A stretch of DNA of 64,000 nt from JBCCDY01 sp039030555 (GTDB taxonomy: Bacteria > Bacteroidota > Bacteroidia > Cytophagales > Cyclobacteriaceae): assembly GCA_039030555.1 (NCBI GenBank), contig JBCCDY010000001.1, forward strand, positions 310,001 to 374,000, given 5' to 3'. Under the pieces are notes generated by a model. That model ran no database searches. It saw only the letters and a list, made by a program, of their open reading frames with translations, and was not told the DNA's origin. Shown here piece by piece: positions 26,081 to 35,062 of the stretch (its first letter is position 1; every line of letters starts with the position of its first letter). A program made the translations under genes and the position numbers.

Positions 26081-26171
26081 ACATTCGGTTTTTTGTTAAA
26101 CATTAAATGAATTATCGGCTATATCCATCCACCGAAATCGGTTCTATGGAATGTCCGAATACCGAATGTCC
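26081..26171 (-). repeat. Repeats in the susC leader
   Basis: ACATTCGGT at 26081-26089, directly upstream of the susC ATG, is the perfect 9-base reverse complement of ACCGAATGT at 26161-26169. On the transcript these could pair and mask the start region. In addition GAATGTCC occurs twice in direct order (26149-26156 and 26164-26171, period 15), and ACCGAAATCGGT at 26131-26142 is a small palindrome. Biological role not known. Confidence 0.4.
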
Positions 26172-26262
26172 TTATAATGGGAGCCAATTAAACCCCTAGC
26201 TTTTCACCATTTTGATGTTGAAGGAAAAGTGCCTTGAATGGAATGAGAAGGTATTATAAACG

Positions 26263-26286
26263 AAAAAACCCCCAGTTTTGGGGGTT
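26263..26286 (-). terminator. Intrinsic terminator behind the gene at 26334
   Basis: On the minus strand AACCCCCA-AAAC-TGGGGGTT forms an 8-base stem with a 4-base loop, followed by TTTTTT. It sits 48 bases after the stop of the small secreted-protein gene and before the susC leader, so it separates the two transcripts. Confidence 0.8.
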
Positions 26287-26333
26287 ATTTTAAAAGTTGT
26301 TCGTCCCTTTTAAAATAGGGTACTAAAAAGAAT

Positions 26334-26720
26334 TTATTCAATGGTAACAGAAAGCGCAACACCTTTTCTGGTAGTTCCCAGCCTACCATATATCACAACC
26401 ATATAATTTCCTGGTTCAACGGTTTCATCTGCTGATACCGTGACCTTATTTTTATTTTCAGTTGTAGTTTGCGATTCGAAATTAATTCCAAGGCCTTCAA
26501 TATTTGTACTGGTTAAAAAATCGATTTCTTTGGAAACATATTTCTTTCCTTTATTGATAAGAATAGACAGGTCTTCCGATCCTCCTTGAGAAAGATTGAT
26601 TTTATTCTTTGGTAGTTCGATTGCAAATTTATCATTGTATAAAATGCTGGTTTGCCCGAAAGAAGGCTTTGCCAGAAAGAATACAGAAGCCAGAACTATT
26701 AGTAAGGTTAATTTTTTCAT
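26334..26720 (-). CDS. Small secreted beta-sandwich protein, unknown function
   Basis: 128 residues. The signal peptide ends PSFGQTS (about residue 22). The mature 105 residues are beta-rich and end NYMVVIYGRLGTTRKGVALSVTIE, which reads like an Ig-like or pre-peptidase-C-like sandwich. I do not recognise a named family. It is monocistronic, with a strong terminator after it at 26263, and lies between the susC operon and the sigma factor gene. Its upstream neighbour is the 454-base intergenic region. Confidence 0.65.
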   Translation of the reverse strand: MKKLTLLIVLASVFFLAKPSFGQTSILYNDKFAIELPKNKINLSQGGSEDLSILINKGKKYVSKEIDFLTSTNIEGLGINFESQTTTENKNKVTVSADETVEPGNYMVVIYGRLGTTRKGVALSVTIE

Positions 26721-27174
26721 GACTCTAATTTTTCAGGGTGCAAAAGTCCATTTTTGATATCACATTTACTCATTATTTTGAGTTATTATCTACCTGATGT
26801 AACCTTAAACCCGATTATTAATAATTCTTCTTTTACAAAATTCGTTCCTGATATTGCTTCCGATCACCAAATATTAATTTGTTAACCTTCGATTAACATC
26901 AATGATATTCCTTCTTAAAAAGATAAATCTGATGACATTTTTATTTTCTGGAGATGTGTTTTGAGATCGGCTATGGCTAAGTTTTTTGGGGGTTTATATC
27001 TTTTTAAGTGTTTATAATATTCTATGTTTTGGCTTAAGGCTTGTTGTTTTGTTTAAAAAAACATAATCTTGGCAAACAAATTTTTTCATATTCGGGAAAA
27101 TGCCCGATAATATTTTTTAACACTAACCGATATAATATGACATAAAGCTCTACGTTATCAAACAGGTGATTTTT
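26721..27174. other. 454-base intergenic region before the ECF sigma gene
   Basis: A+T-rich, no open reading frame that I would support, and no tRNA fold seen. It holds the upstream sequence of the small secreted-protein gene on the minus strand and of the sigma operon on the plus strand. The only structure I see is a short hairpin TCGGG-AAAATG-CCCGA at 27092-27107 followed by an A/T stretch with six T (27113-27118), which could be a weak terminator or attenuator in the sigma leader. Confidence 0.4.
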
Positions 27175-27771
27175 ATGACTACTAACATTTCTTCCGACAG
27201 CCAACTCATTTCATCTTACATGAAAGGAAATGAAGAAGCTTTCGCAATACTTCTGGAAAGACATAAATCCAGAGTTTTTACCACAATACAACTTATTGTA
27301 AAAGATCGATATACCTCTGAGGACCTATTCCAAGAGGTTATGATAAAAGCCGTCAATACCATAAAGGGCGGGAAGTACAAGGAGGAAGGAAAATTTCTTC
27401 CCTGGATCTTAAGGATAGCCCACAACCTGGCTATCGACCATTTTAGAAAAGAAAAGCGTTATCCTACTATCGTCATGGAAGATGGTAGCAACATCTTCAA
27501 TTGCATGGATTTTTCTGAAGAATGCGCAGAGACTTTACAGGTTACAAAAGAAACCAATAAGCTCGTGCGCCAACTCATACAGCAACTTCCTGATAATCAG
27601 AAAGAAGTTTTAGTAATGAGACACTTCATGCAAATGAGCTTCAAAGAAATTGCAGAAGCCACAGGAGTAAGTATAAATACAGCATTAGGTAGGATGAGGT
27701 ACGCTTTGATAAACCTTAGGAAAAAAATCAAATACCATATAGCCTATGATCAAAACATTTACCCAAAATGA
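27175..27771 (+). CDS. ECF-type sigma-70 family RNA polymerase sigma factor
   Basis: 198 residues from the ATG at 27175, which has AGGTGA six bases before it; an in-frame GTG at 27166 is part of that ribosome-binding region. Region 2 is DRYTSEDLFQEVMIKAVNTIKGG followed by FLPWILRIAHNLAIDHFRK, and region 4 is LPDNQKEVLVMRHFMQMSFKEIAEATGVSINTALGRMRYALINLRK. The motif PWILRIAHNLAIDHFRKEKR is typical of the large Bacteroidota ECF group. The next gene, encoding 79 residues, overlaps its last 26 bases, and nth follows, so these are probably one transcript. Confidence 0.93.
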   Translation: MTTNISSDSQLISSYMKGNEEAFAILLERHKSRVFTTIQLIVKDRYTSEDLFQEVMIKAVNTIKGGKYKEEGKFLPWILRIAHNLAIDHFRKEKRYPTIVMEDGSNIFNCMDFSEECAETLQVTKETNKLVRQLIQQLPDNQKEVLVMRHFMQMSFKEIAEATGVSINTALGRMRYALINLRKKIKYHIAYDQNIYPK

Positions 27772-27985
27772 TCTAATCAGTTTTATTTATAATGAAACAA
27801 GTAGAGAGAAAAAAGAGGAAATAGAAAAAGCCCTCTTGTGCGATATTCAGTTGCAGGAAGAAATCAATAAACTTAAAGAGGCTGTAAAATCTCTTGATGA
27901 AGTTGTATTGAACCCTTCCAATAAAGTCATAAACAATATTTTAAAATACTCCGAAAGCATATCTTTGCATCCTTCTAAACCTTAG
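27746..27985 (+). CDS. Small hypothetical protein coupled to the ECF sigma factor
   Basis: 79 residues beginning MIKTFTQNDLISFIYNETS, then a charged helix (EKKEEIEKALLCDIQLQEEINKLKEAVKSLD). It overlaps the sigma gene by 26 bases in another frame. Short proteins of this type, with a QNDLxxFIYNE start and an IxxALLxDxxLxxE helix, regularly follow ECF sigma genes in Cytophagales. The helix resembles the N-terminal helices of anti-sigma factors (zf-HC2-like) but has no His/Cys zinc motif and no membrane segment. I infer a soluble sigma-binding role; no experiment is known to me. Confidence 0.7.
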   Translation: MIKTFTQNDLISFIYNETSREKKEEIEKALLCDIQLQEEINKLKEAVKSLDEVVLNPSNKVINNILKYSESISLHPSKP

Positions 27986-27991
27986 GGTAGG

Positions 27992-28654
27992 ATGCAAAGA
28001 AAAAAGCGCTACGAAGAGTTCATATCGTACTTCCTGGAAAATCAGCCAGACCCAGAGACGGAATTGGAGTATAAAGATCCGTTCCAACTTTTGGTGGCAG
28101 TAATATTAAGTGCCCAATGCACGGATAAAAGGGTCAATATGGTAACGCCAAAATTATTCGAGGTTTTTCCTACACCCGAATTAATGGCCACTGCCACTTT
28201 TGATAGTTTGTTCCCTTTCATCAGAAGTATCTCTTACCCAAACAATAAAACCAAGCATCTTATGGGAATGTCTAAGATGCTTATATCTGATTTCTCATCT
28301 AAGGTTCCAGAAACGGTCGATGAATTACAAAAGCTACCCGGTGTTGGTAGAAAAACAGCTAACGTAATAGCTTCCGTAGTTTATAATAAACCGACAATGG
28401 CTGTAGACACCCACGTATTTAGGGTTTCCAAGAGGATCGGGCTTGTCAATCAGAATTGTAAAACCCCATTGGAGGTTGAAAAGCAAATTGTCAGGCATAT
28501 ACCAGAAGAATATATTGCTCAAGCACATCATTGGCTTATCCTTCATGGGAGATATGTATGCCTCGCCCGAAAACCTAAATGTGAAGAATGCTCACTCACC
28601 TCGTTTTGCCGATTCTACGAAAAATATAGGGCTCCTGCACCTAAAGAAGACTGA
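27992..28654 (+). CDS. nth: Endonuclease III
   Basis: 220 residues, matching bacterial Nth (about 211). It is a DNA glycosylase/AP lyase that removes oxidised pyrimidines in base-excision repair. The helix-hairpin-helix is LPGVGRKTANVIASV, containing the catalytic Lys, and the catalytic Asp is in VDTHVFRVSKRIGL. The C-terminal 4Fe-4S cluster has the correct C-x6-C-x2-C-x5-C spacing (CLARKPKCEECSLTSFC). It starts 6 bases after the small sigma-linked gene and ends 3 bases before asnB, so its transcription is probably shared. A link between a sigma factor and this repair gene would be an inference only. Confidence 0.96.
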   Translation: MQRKKRYEEFISYFLENQPDPETELEYKDPFQLLVAVILSAQCTDKRVNMVTPKLFEVFPTPELMATATFDSLFPFIRSISYPNNKTKHLMGMSKMLISDFSSKVPETVDELQKLPGVGRKTANVIASVVYNKPTMAVDTHVFRVSKRIGLVNQNCKTPLEVEKQIVRHIPEEYIAQAHHWLILHGRYVCLARKPKCEECSLTSFCRFYEKYRAPAPKED

Positions 28655-28657
28655 GCC

Positions 28658-30481
28658 ATGTGTGGCATCCATCTTATAATTGATAAGAAGTCAAAGCTGC
28701 AAGACTCCTCTTCCATTGAAAAAATGCTGGCTCAAAGTCACTATAGAGGCCCTGATCAACAAGCCTTCATAAAAAAAACCGTTAATGGATCTCAACTTTT
28801 TTTTGGAACCAACAGATTAAGTATCACCGATGTTAGCCCAATTGCTAACCAACCTTACACTCCAGAAAACGAAGATTTGCTTTGCTTCAATGGTGAGTTA
28901 TATAACAATAATGAAGTACGGAATGCATTATCCGAAAGTGTAAAAATCAAATCTAGGTCCGATACGGAGTTGGTTTTTAGCGCCTTTAGAGAAAAGAGTA
29001 TGGATGCACTTAGTACATTCAACGGAATGTTCGCTCTCATTTATTTTAATAATACAGGCAAAAAAATATTCCTGACGAGAGATACTGCCGGAATGAAGCC
29101 CTTATTCTTTTATAGTGATGAAAACTATTTCATTGCTTCTTCAGAGATTAAGTCAATTATCACTTCACGATTGATAAAACCCGAATTGAATGCTTCGGTC
29201 ATTCCACATTACCTCGCATTTCGATATGCTCCTGCTCCAAATACTTTTTACAAGCGTGTTTTCGAAGTCATGCCTGGGGAAATCAAAGAGATTGATCTAA
29301 AAAGTAATGCAAGCTCTGAATCACGAACATTTCATTTTAGAAGTAAAAAGTCGGAAGAAAAGAATTTAAAAAGCATACTGTTGAATGCTACCGAAAGGCA
29401 TTTATCTGGTTTGTTTCAGCCTATCCTGTTTTTGAGCGGCGGTGTAGATAGCTCTCTTATTCTAGCACTTACACATGAGTTAGGGCACGAAAATTTTCCA
29501 GCTATTTCCGTAGAATTTGATGAACCCTCCAGAAGATATTCAACCTCAGATTACAAATACGCGCAGTTGGCAGCTAAGAAGTACCAAGCAGATTTTCATT
29601 CTTTAAAGTTACATATCAATTCCCTTGACGACGTTCCGGGATTTCTAACGGAGACGAACCAACCCATCGCAGATAACGCATCCTTCTTGACCCATCTATT
29701 AAGTAAGCAAGCTTCTGAGCTAAATTATAAGGTGGCTTTGAGCGGAGCTGGTGCCGATGAACTTTTTGCTGGCTATAACAGGCATTGGGTATATTATAAG
29801 TATTTGCAAAACCCTTTTCTTTTCAAACTGCTCACAAATTCTTTCAAGCCCCTAGAACACATTTCAAAAGTCATCAGCAAGTCCCTTTTTGAAAAAGTTA
29901 GGCAATATCAAAAGGTTAAAGAAGCACTCTCCTTACATAAAGAAAATCCTTATTTGGGGTTCTGTATGCTGACCGAATTTATGAGTCAATATAAAGCTGA
30001 AGCAAACGACCCTGTCATAGTAAAAACGTTGAGCGAAGCCCTTCAATTCGATGAAAAAAACTATCTGGTTAACGATGTTTTATTGATGACTGATGAACAA
30101 TCCATGTCTAGTAGCCTGGAGGTTCGAATGCCTTTTTTGGATCAGGCAGTGATACAATTTGCCCATTCTATGCCGGAAGATAAAAAGCTGCGGCACGGTA
30201 AAAAATGGATGTTAAAAGAGCTTCTTGAAAGGTTAGGCTTACCGGAAATTGCGAAAAGACCCAAAGAAGGTTTTGGAATGCCTTTGAATCACTGGTTCAG
30301 ACAAAGAAAAGGGCTGGAACTCATAAACATTCTTCAGGAAAAAAGTAATCCGCTTCATGAGTTTGTGTCGTATTCCTATATTCAAAGTTTAGTAAAGAAT
30401 CACGAAAATGGAAAACAGGATCACAGCGCCGCGCTTTGGTCTTTGCTTACACTTCACTTCTGGCTCAGACAAAATTTTTAA
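28658..30481 (+). CDS. asnB: Asparagine synthase (glutamine-hydrolysing)
   Basis: 607 residues. The N-terminal class II glutaminase domain begins MCGIHLII, with the nucleophile Cys2 exposed after Met removal; RGPDQQ and LCFNGELYNN follow. The synthetase domain has the PPi loop SGGVDSS near residue 265 and the motif SGAGADELFAGYNRHW. C-terminal features are SSSLEVRMPFLDQ and KRPKEGFGMPLNHWF. It amidates aspartate with glutamine and ATP; homologues with this length and the R-P-K-x-G-F-G ending also occur in surface-glycan clusters. It starts 3 bases behind nth and is followed 3 bases later by a glycosyltransferase, so a role in glycan modification rather than free asparagine synthesis is possible. 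Confidence 0.93.
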   Translation: MCGIHLIIDKKSKLQDSSSIEKMLAQSHYRGPDQQAFIKKTVNGSQLFFGTNRLSITDVSPIANQPYTPENEDLLCFNGELYNNNEVRNALSESVKIKSRSDTELVFSAFREKSMDALSTFNGMFALIYFNNTGKKIFLTRDTAGMKPLFFYSDENYFIASSEIKSIITSRLIKPELNASVIPHYLAFRYAPAPNTFYKRVFEVMPGEIKEIDLKSNASSESRTFHFRSKKSEEKNLKSILLNATERHLSGLFQPILFLSGGVDSSLILALTHELGHENFPAISVEFDEPSRRYSTSDYKYAQLAAKKYQADFHSLKLHINSLDDVPGFLTETNQPIADNASFLTHLLSKQASELNYKVALSGAGADELFAGYNRHWVYYKYLQNPFLFKLLTNSFKPLEHISKVISKSLFEKVRQYQKVKEALSLHKENPYLGFCMLTEFMSQYKAEANDPVIVKTLSEALQFDEKNYLVNDVLLMTDEQSMSSSLEVRMPFLDQAVIQFAHSMPEDKKLRHGKKWMLKELLERLGLPEIAKRPKEGFGMPLNHWFRQRKGLELINILQEKSNPLHEFVSYSYIQSLVKNHENGKQDHSAALWSLLTLHFWLRQNF

Positions 30482-30484
30482 TAT

Positions 30485-31684
30485 TTGAAAATACTTTACC
30501 TGCATCAATACTTTCGTACGCCTGAACAAGGAGGTGCGATCAGATCATATTATCTGTCCGATGCTATGGTAAAGGCTGGTTATGAAGTTGTGATGATCAC
30601 CGGCCATAATGCTCCTAAATACGAAATCAAGGAAGTGAATGGAATTATGGTTCATTATCTCCCTGTATTTTATGAGAATAAGATGACCTATCCAAGTAGG
30701 ATTTGGGCTTTTTCGAAGTTTATGGTTTGGGCTTTTTTTTTAAGTCTGAAAATTAAAAACATCAGCCTCTGCTATGCTTCTTCTACTCCAATGACTATTG
30801 GGGTTTTAGCTCTTTTTATAAAAAAGGCAAAACGAATCCCATATTTCTTCGAAGTAAGGGACTTATGGCCCGAAGCCCCTCAACAATTGGGTATATTGAC
30901 TTTCAAACCCATCATCGTACTAGCCAAATTCTTTGAGAAAAAAATCTATTTGAATGCACGACTGATCGTAGCGCTTTCTCCCTCGATGAAATTAAACATA
31001 TCAGCAAAAAAAATTGATAAGGAGATAGTGGTCATTCCAAATATGGCTGATTGCTCATTCTTCAGTAGAATTGAAGAGTCAGAAAAAAAGGAGATCAAAC
31101 TGGAAAAAGGTTTGGCACAGAAGCTCGTTATCGCCTACTTTGGTGCACTAGGAAAAGCGAATGATCTGTCCCGCCTTCTAGACCTGGCAGAGAAGCTCAG
31201 AAAACACCCCATTCACTTTTTGATTCTCGGTTCCGGGTCTGAAGAACAAAAATTAGAGGCTCAGGTGAGATCATCAGAAAATGTTGAATTCCTCGGGTAT
31301 AAAAATAAGTTTGAGCTGAAAGGCATTCTTGATTATGTAGATGCTGCTTATATCTCCTTTGCTAAATTTCCAATATTAGAAACGAATAGCCCTAATAAAT
31401 TTTTTGATGGACTAGCTGCAGGGAAAGTCATTTTAACCAATACCAAAGGTTGGTTAAAGGAAATTATAGAATCAGAAGCCTGTGGATTCTACGTTAACGA
31501 GAACGACGAATCGGATTTGCAAAAAGTTATTAAGCTTTCATCAAACCCCGATCAGGTTGAGAAATTATCAGAAGCTTCCAGAAGATTAGCAGAAGAACAA
31601 TTTTCCAGGCAAAAATTGACTTCAAAGCTTATAAAAATTATCTCTCAGGCAGGGACAAAACCACATGCTTTGGAAGTCGGCTAA
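30485..31684 (+). CDS. Glycosyltransferase family 4 (WcaI/WbuB-like)
   Basis: 399 residues from the TTG at 30485, which gives the family N-terminus MKILYLHQYFRTPEQGGAIRSYY; no ATG is available before residue 28. The fold is GT-B: an N-terminal acceptor domain with the segment YFFEVRDLWPEAPQQLGIL (typical of WbuB/WcaI sugar transferases) and a C-terminal donor domain with LVIAYFGALGKANDLSRLLD and NSPNKFFDGLAAGKVILTN. It starts 3 bases after asnB and probably shares its transcript. It likely builds a surface polysaccharide, but no polymerase or flippase gene is near, so this is an isolated pair rather than a full cluster. Its stop overlaps that of gldB by 4 bases. Confidence 0.88.
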   Translation: MKILYLHQYFRTPEQGGAIRSYYLSDAMVKAGYEVVMITGHNAPKYEIKEVNGIMVHYLPVFYENKMTYPSRIWAFSKFMVWAFFLSLKIKNISLCYASSTPMTIGVLALFIKKAKRIPYFFEVRDLWPEAPQQLGILTFKPIIVLAKFFEKKIYLNARLIVALSPSMKLNISAKKIDKEIVVIPNMADCSFFSRIEESEKKEIKLEKGLAQKLVIAYFGALGKANDLSRLLDLAEKLRKHPIHFLILGSGSEEQKLEAQVRSSENVEFLGYKNKFELKGILDYVDAAYISFAKFPILETNSPNKFFDGLAAGKVILTNTKGWLKEIIESEACGFYVNENDESDLQKVIKLSSNPDQVEKLSEASRRLAEEQFSRQKLTSKLIKIISQAGTKPHALEVG

Positions 31685-32694
31685 AGATTATTCGGTTTAT
31701 ACCTGGAAGACCTGAAAATCGGTTCAGCATCAGCGGTTTTCATAAGCTCCTGAAGTGTTATGTCTTCTTTCGACATATACTGTTCAACAATCTCCCAGCC
31801 CACCCACACGCCTACACGACCGGGACAATTCTCACCGATTTCAGGAATGTTAGGACGTTCTTCTAGATATTTTCTTTTTATAAAATGACTGGTCTCATAA
31901 AGCAACTCATTGGTTAGAAATGACGCCCAAATGATATGATCGTTTTCACTGGCATCACTTAACTCCTTATCGGTAAATTGAATGATCAAAGTATCAGGGG
32001 TACAAGGCAATACCCTTTTGGTAAAATAAAAGGACTTACCATAAAAGATCATATCGGCTAAAAAACTGTTATCGTCAACATCCAGCTCATTCCAGTTTTT
32101 GGAAAGGTGCAAAACTATGTTGGGTACTATGTATTCTTCCTCCAGTCTTTTTACAAGGTATTCCGGTATTTCCTGAGGGCGATAGGACCCGTACCTTCCA
32201 AGAAAGAAGTCCAGACCAATGACAACAATCGAGTCAGAAATGTAGAGATCGGTTCCAAAACCACTTATTCCGGTTTGTACTTTTGGGGCTTTAAAATTCG
32301 GATAATAATATTTTATTCTGGCAAAAGCTGTAGAAAGATCAGATTTAAGCTTTCCCATGTCTTTAAAATGGGCGGATACCTCATTGTATAAAGTATCAAC
32401 GTAGGGATCGTTGATTAATCCGTACAAGCTATTTATAAATGTAGAATCGTCCGGAAACTGGGTAGAATTTAGAAATTCTCTAGTGTACTCAGGGTTGTCT
32501 TTCATGAAATCTACAAGTTCAATTTTTGAGGAAAGATTAAATAACTCTTTCTCCTTCCTTTCTATTTTAACCTCCTCAACCAAGTCTTCCATTGAAGGAG
32601 CCTGTTCACAAATCGTTTCCCTGTTATCACACGAAACCAAAAAAAAGACTGTTATGTAAATTGATACAAGTTGTTTTAGGTGTATAAATCTCAT
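31681..32694 (-). CDS. gldB: Gliding motility lipoprotein GldB
   Basis: 337 residues. The signal peptide ends FFLVSCDN (lipobox Cys22). The body is characteristic of GldB: YPNFKAPKVQTGISGFGTDLYI, GLDFFLGRYGSYRP near residue 165, and the C-terminal GRVGVWVGWEIVEQYM...LMKTADAEPIFRSSRYKP. GldB is a lipoprotein required for gliding and for type IX secretion function in Flavobacterium johnsoniae. In many genomes gldC follows gldB directly, but here the gene ends against a glycosyltransferase gene on the other strand and no gldC is present in the window. The start at 32694 is 54 bases from a divergent porin-like gene. Confidence 0.9.
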   Translation of the reverse strand: MRFIHLKQLVSIYITVFFLVSCDNRETICEQAPSMEDLVEEVKIERKEKELFNLSSKIELVDFMKDNPEYTREFLNSTQFPDDSTFINSLYGLINDPYVDTLYNEVSAHFKDMGKLKSDLSTAFARIKYYYPNFKAPKVQTGISGFGTDLYISDSIVVIGLDFFLGRYGSYRPQEIPEYLVKRLEEEYIVPNIVLHLSKNWNELDVDDNSFLADMIFYGKSFYFTKRVLPCTPDTLIIQFTDKELSDASENDHIIWASFLTNELLYETSHFIKRKYLEERPNIPEIGENCPGRVGVWVGWEIVEQYMSKEDITLQELMKTADAEPIFRSSRYKPNNL

Positions 32695-32748
32695 AGATGA
32701 TTAATATTATCTATTTTCGACACTAAGTTAGTTAATGGATAAATAGTA

Positions 32749-33372
32749 ATGAGGAGTATTCTCTTAACGCTAATAAGTTTCTTTTTATTTAGCTCTTTCT
32801 GTCATTCCCAGATAAGACTGGGGCTTAAGTTTTCTCCCTCTCTGGCATTCAACCGGGTAGAAAACTCGGGAGATAATATTTTTTCAAGTGGAGGAACCGG
32901 TGGCAGGTTTAGTTTTGGTTTAGTCTCTGATTTTCAATTGTCTGAAAATTACGCTTTCAGCTCTGGTCTTATATATACCCCAAAGAGAGTCGGCATAGAA
33001 CAAAACGATGATGTTGAGGAGTTTTATCGGGTGCAGTACTTACAATTTCCACTTACACTTAAATTATTTACTAATGAGGTGGCCATTGATAAAAAGATAT
33101 ATTTCCAGCTAGGCGGAATTGCAGAAGTTTTAGTCAATGATGAGGCACGAGATGCAACCAACGTCATTATATCCGATTTCCGCCCCTTTGATTTTTCAGT
33201 TTTGCTCGGAGCAGGAATCGAATATCAAATAGGAACTTCTAATATCCTGTTTGGGGGTTTCACATACAGTCGCGGGCTCATCAATGTTGTCTCCCAGACT
33301 TCATTTGATGCCACTGACGATATCGAAGTAAGAAATGACCTTTTTAGTCTGGATATAGGAATAAAATTCTAA
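32749..33372 (+). CDS. PorT-type outer-membrane beta-barrel protein
   Basis: 207 residues. The signal peptide ends FCHSQIR (about residue 20). The mature part has the strand pattern of the outer-membrane beta-barrel family PF13568: LGLKFSPSLAFNR, YAFSSGLIYTPKR, VQYLQFPLTLKLF, YFQLGGIAEVLVN, FSVLLGAGIEYQIG and the terminal FSLDIGIKF ending in Phe. These are generic Bacteroidota porin-family proteins, and the similarity does not identify it as PorT itself. It is divergent from gldB, but nothing links them beyond position. Confidence 0.75.
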   Translation: MRSILLTLISFFLFSSFCHSQIRLGLKFSPSLAFNRVENSGDNIFSSGGTGGRFSFGLVSDFQLSENYAFSSGLIYTPKRVGIEQNDDVEEFYRVQYLQFPLTLKLFTNEVAIDKKIYFQLGGIAEVLVNDEARDATNVIISDFRPFDFSVLLGAGIEYQIGTSNILFGGFTYSRGLINVVSQTSFDATDDIEVRNDLFSLDIGIKF

Positions 33373-33467
33373 ACGGAATTACTCATAAAGGGAGCAATCG
33401 TTTTGCAACGAGAAATTGATCTTCAGGAAGTAAAGTTTCTATATAATTACTTTCTGAATTGTTTAAA

Positions 33468-35021
33468 CTAAACCTCTATATAATCTTCTTCCTCTCCGTT
33501 GGTGAATTTATACTCCGATATCGGTAAAGACGAGTCCTTAAATAGCTTAACCCATTTTTTATACTTAAAGAACCATTTCATTTGTTGAGATGGAAATCCA
33601 ACTCGAAAGTGTGAGTATATAAATGGGTGAATATAAAGATGGACGCTCTTCTCATTTTGCCTTGTTAGCAAATGATCCAGATCTTGCTCTATCTGATCGG
33701 AAATGAGTATTGTCGGAGCTATTTTTCCAGTACCATCACAAGTAGGGCATTTTTCACGGGTAATGATATTCAGTTCAGGCCTGACCCGCTGTCTGGTTAT
33801 TTGCATGAGGCCAAACTTGGATAAAGGCAAAACGGTAAATTTTGACCGATCACTACCCATTTCCTGCTTCATGTGCTGGTAAACCTGCTTTCTGTGATCC
33901 GCAGATCTCATATCGATAAAATCAACTACAATAATTCCGCCCATATCCCTAAGCCTAAGCTGACGGGCTATTTCCTTGGCTGCTTGGAGGTTGATCTTTA
34001 GTGCAGTAGCCTCCTGACTATCTTCTGTATTCGATTTATTACCGCTATTGACATCAATCACGTGGAGTGCTTCCGTATGTTCAATAATGAGGTAGCCTCC
34101 CCCGGGAATACTTACTGATTTCCCAAATAGGGATTTGAGTTGCTTCTCAATGCCGAAAGCTTCGAAAATTTTATTTCTACCGTTATAATGTTTTAATAGT
34201 TTTTCGCTCTTTGGAGATATCTGCTGAACGTAGGTTTTAGTTTCCTCGAAAAGCTCTTCATCATCGATCACTATGCTATCGAAGGATTCGTTAAGCATAT
34301 CTCTAATGATGGAAGATGCCCTGCCCATCTCACCAACAACTTTTTCTCTGGGTTTTGCGGTTTTTAAATTTGTAACTCCCTTTTTCCAGGTATCTTCTAA
34401 ATTCTCAAGGTCTTTATGAAGTTCCGCAATATCTTTTCCTTCGGCTACAGTTCTAATGATAACCCCGAAGTTCTCTGGTTTAATGGAGGAGATCAGTCTT
34501 AATAGCCTTTTTCGCTCTTCACTGCTCGTGATTTTCTTGGAAATATTAACAGTGTTTGAAAATGGCACCAATACCAGGTAACGACCTGGAATCGATAACT
34601 CACATGAAAGTCTGGGGCCCTTAGAAGATATTGGCTCTTTAGCGATCTGAACCAACACCCTGTCTCCCTTGGTGAAGACGTCGGTTATTTTGCCAAGCTT
34701 ATCAATTTCCGGTTCAAACTTAATCTTGCCAAGTTTGTGTGTTGTGTTTTTACGAGTCTGTGCAAACTTCGTAAATTTCTTCAACGACCTAATATTAGGC
34801 CCTAAATCGAGGTAGTGCAGAAACGCATCTTTTTCGTATCCAACATCAACGAAAGCTGCGTTTAATCCTTGTACTACCTTTTTTATAGTTCCATAATAAA
34901 GATCTCCTACCGCATATTGGGCATTATCATCTTCATAATGGAACTCAGCAAGTTGTTTGTTTTTTAAAAGGGCTATTCGACATCCATCCTGAGTTGAATT
35001 AATGATTAATTCGTTACTCAA
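33468..35021 (-). CDS. rng: RNase G/E family ribonuclease
   Basis: 517 residues, the size of RNase G-type proteins. An S1-type RNA-binding domain sits near residues 40-130 (YYGTIKKVVQGLNAAFVDVGYEKDAFLH). The catalytic DNase-I-like region shows EALHVIDVNSGN and GGIIVVDFIDMRS, with metal-binding Asp residues, and the zinc-link follows as CPTCDGTGK near 425. It processes rRNA precursors and turns over mRNA. The C-terminus continues about 80 residues past the zinc-link and lacks a long degradosome scaffold. The gene lies downstream of the HU, TPR and 29-residue genes, all on the minus strand, in a short-spaced row, probably co-transcribed. Confidence 0.93.
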   Translation of the reverse strand: MSNELIINSTQDGCRIALLKNKQLAEFHYEDDNAQYAVGDLYYGTIKKVVQGLNAAFVDVGYEKDAFLHYLDLGPNIRSLKKFTKFAQTRKNTTHKLGKIKFEPEIDKLGKITDVFTKGDRVLVQIAKEPISSKGPRLSCELSIPGRYLVLVPFSNTVNISKKITSSEERKRLLRLISSIKPENFGVIIRTVAEGKDIAELHKDLENLEDTWKKGVTNLKTAKPREKVVGEMGRASSIIRDMLNESFDSIVIDDEELFEETKTYVQQISPKSEKLLKHYNGRNKIFEAFGIEKQLKSLFGKSVSIPGGGYLIIEHTEALHVIDVNSGNKSNTEDSQEATALKINLQAAKEIARQLRLRDMGGIIVVDFIDMRSADHRKQVYQHMKQEMGSDRSKFTVLPLSKFGLMQITRQRVRPELNIITREKCPTCDGTGKIAPTILISDQIEQDLDHLLTRQNEKSVHLYIHPFIYSHFRVGFPSQQMKWFFKYKKWVKLFKDSSLPISEYKFTNGEEEDYIEV

Positions 35022-35062
35022 AATTTATGATTAAAATGTCTTTAAAAAATTATAATAACAGA

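Noticed and set aside
27092..27118. Hairpin with T run in the sigma leader as an sRNA or terminator.
   Set aside because: The stem has only five pairs and the T run is separated from it by A/T bases; kept only as a note in the gap entry.
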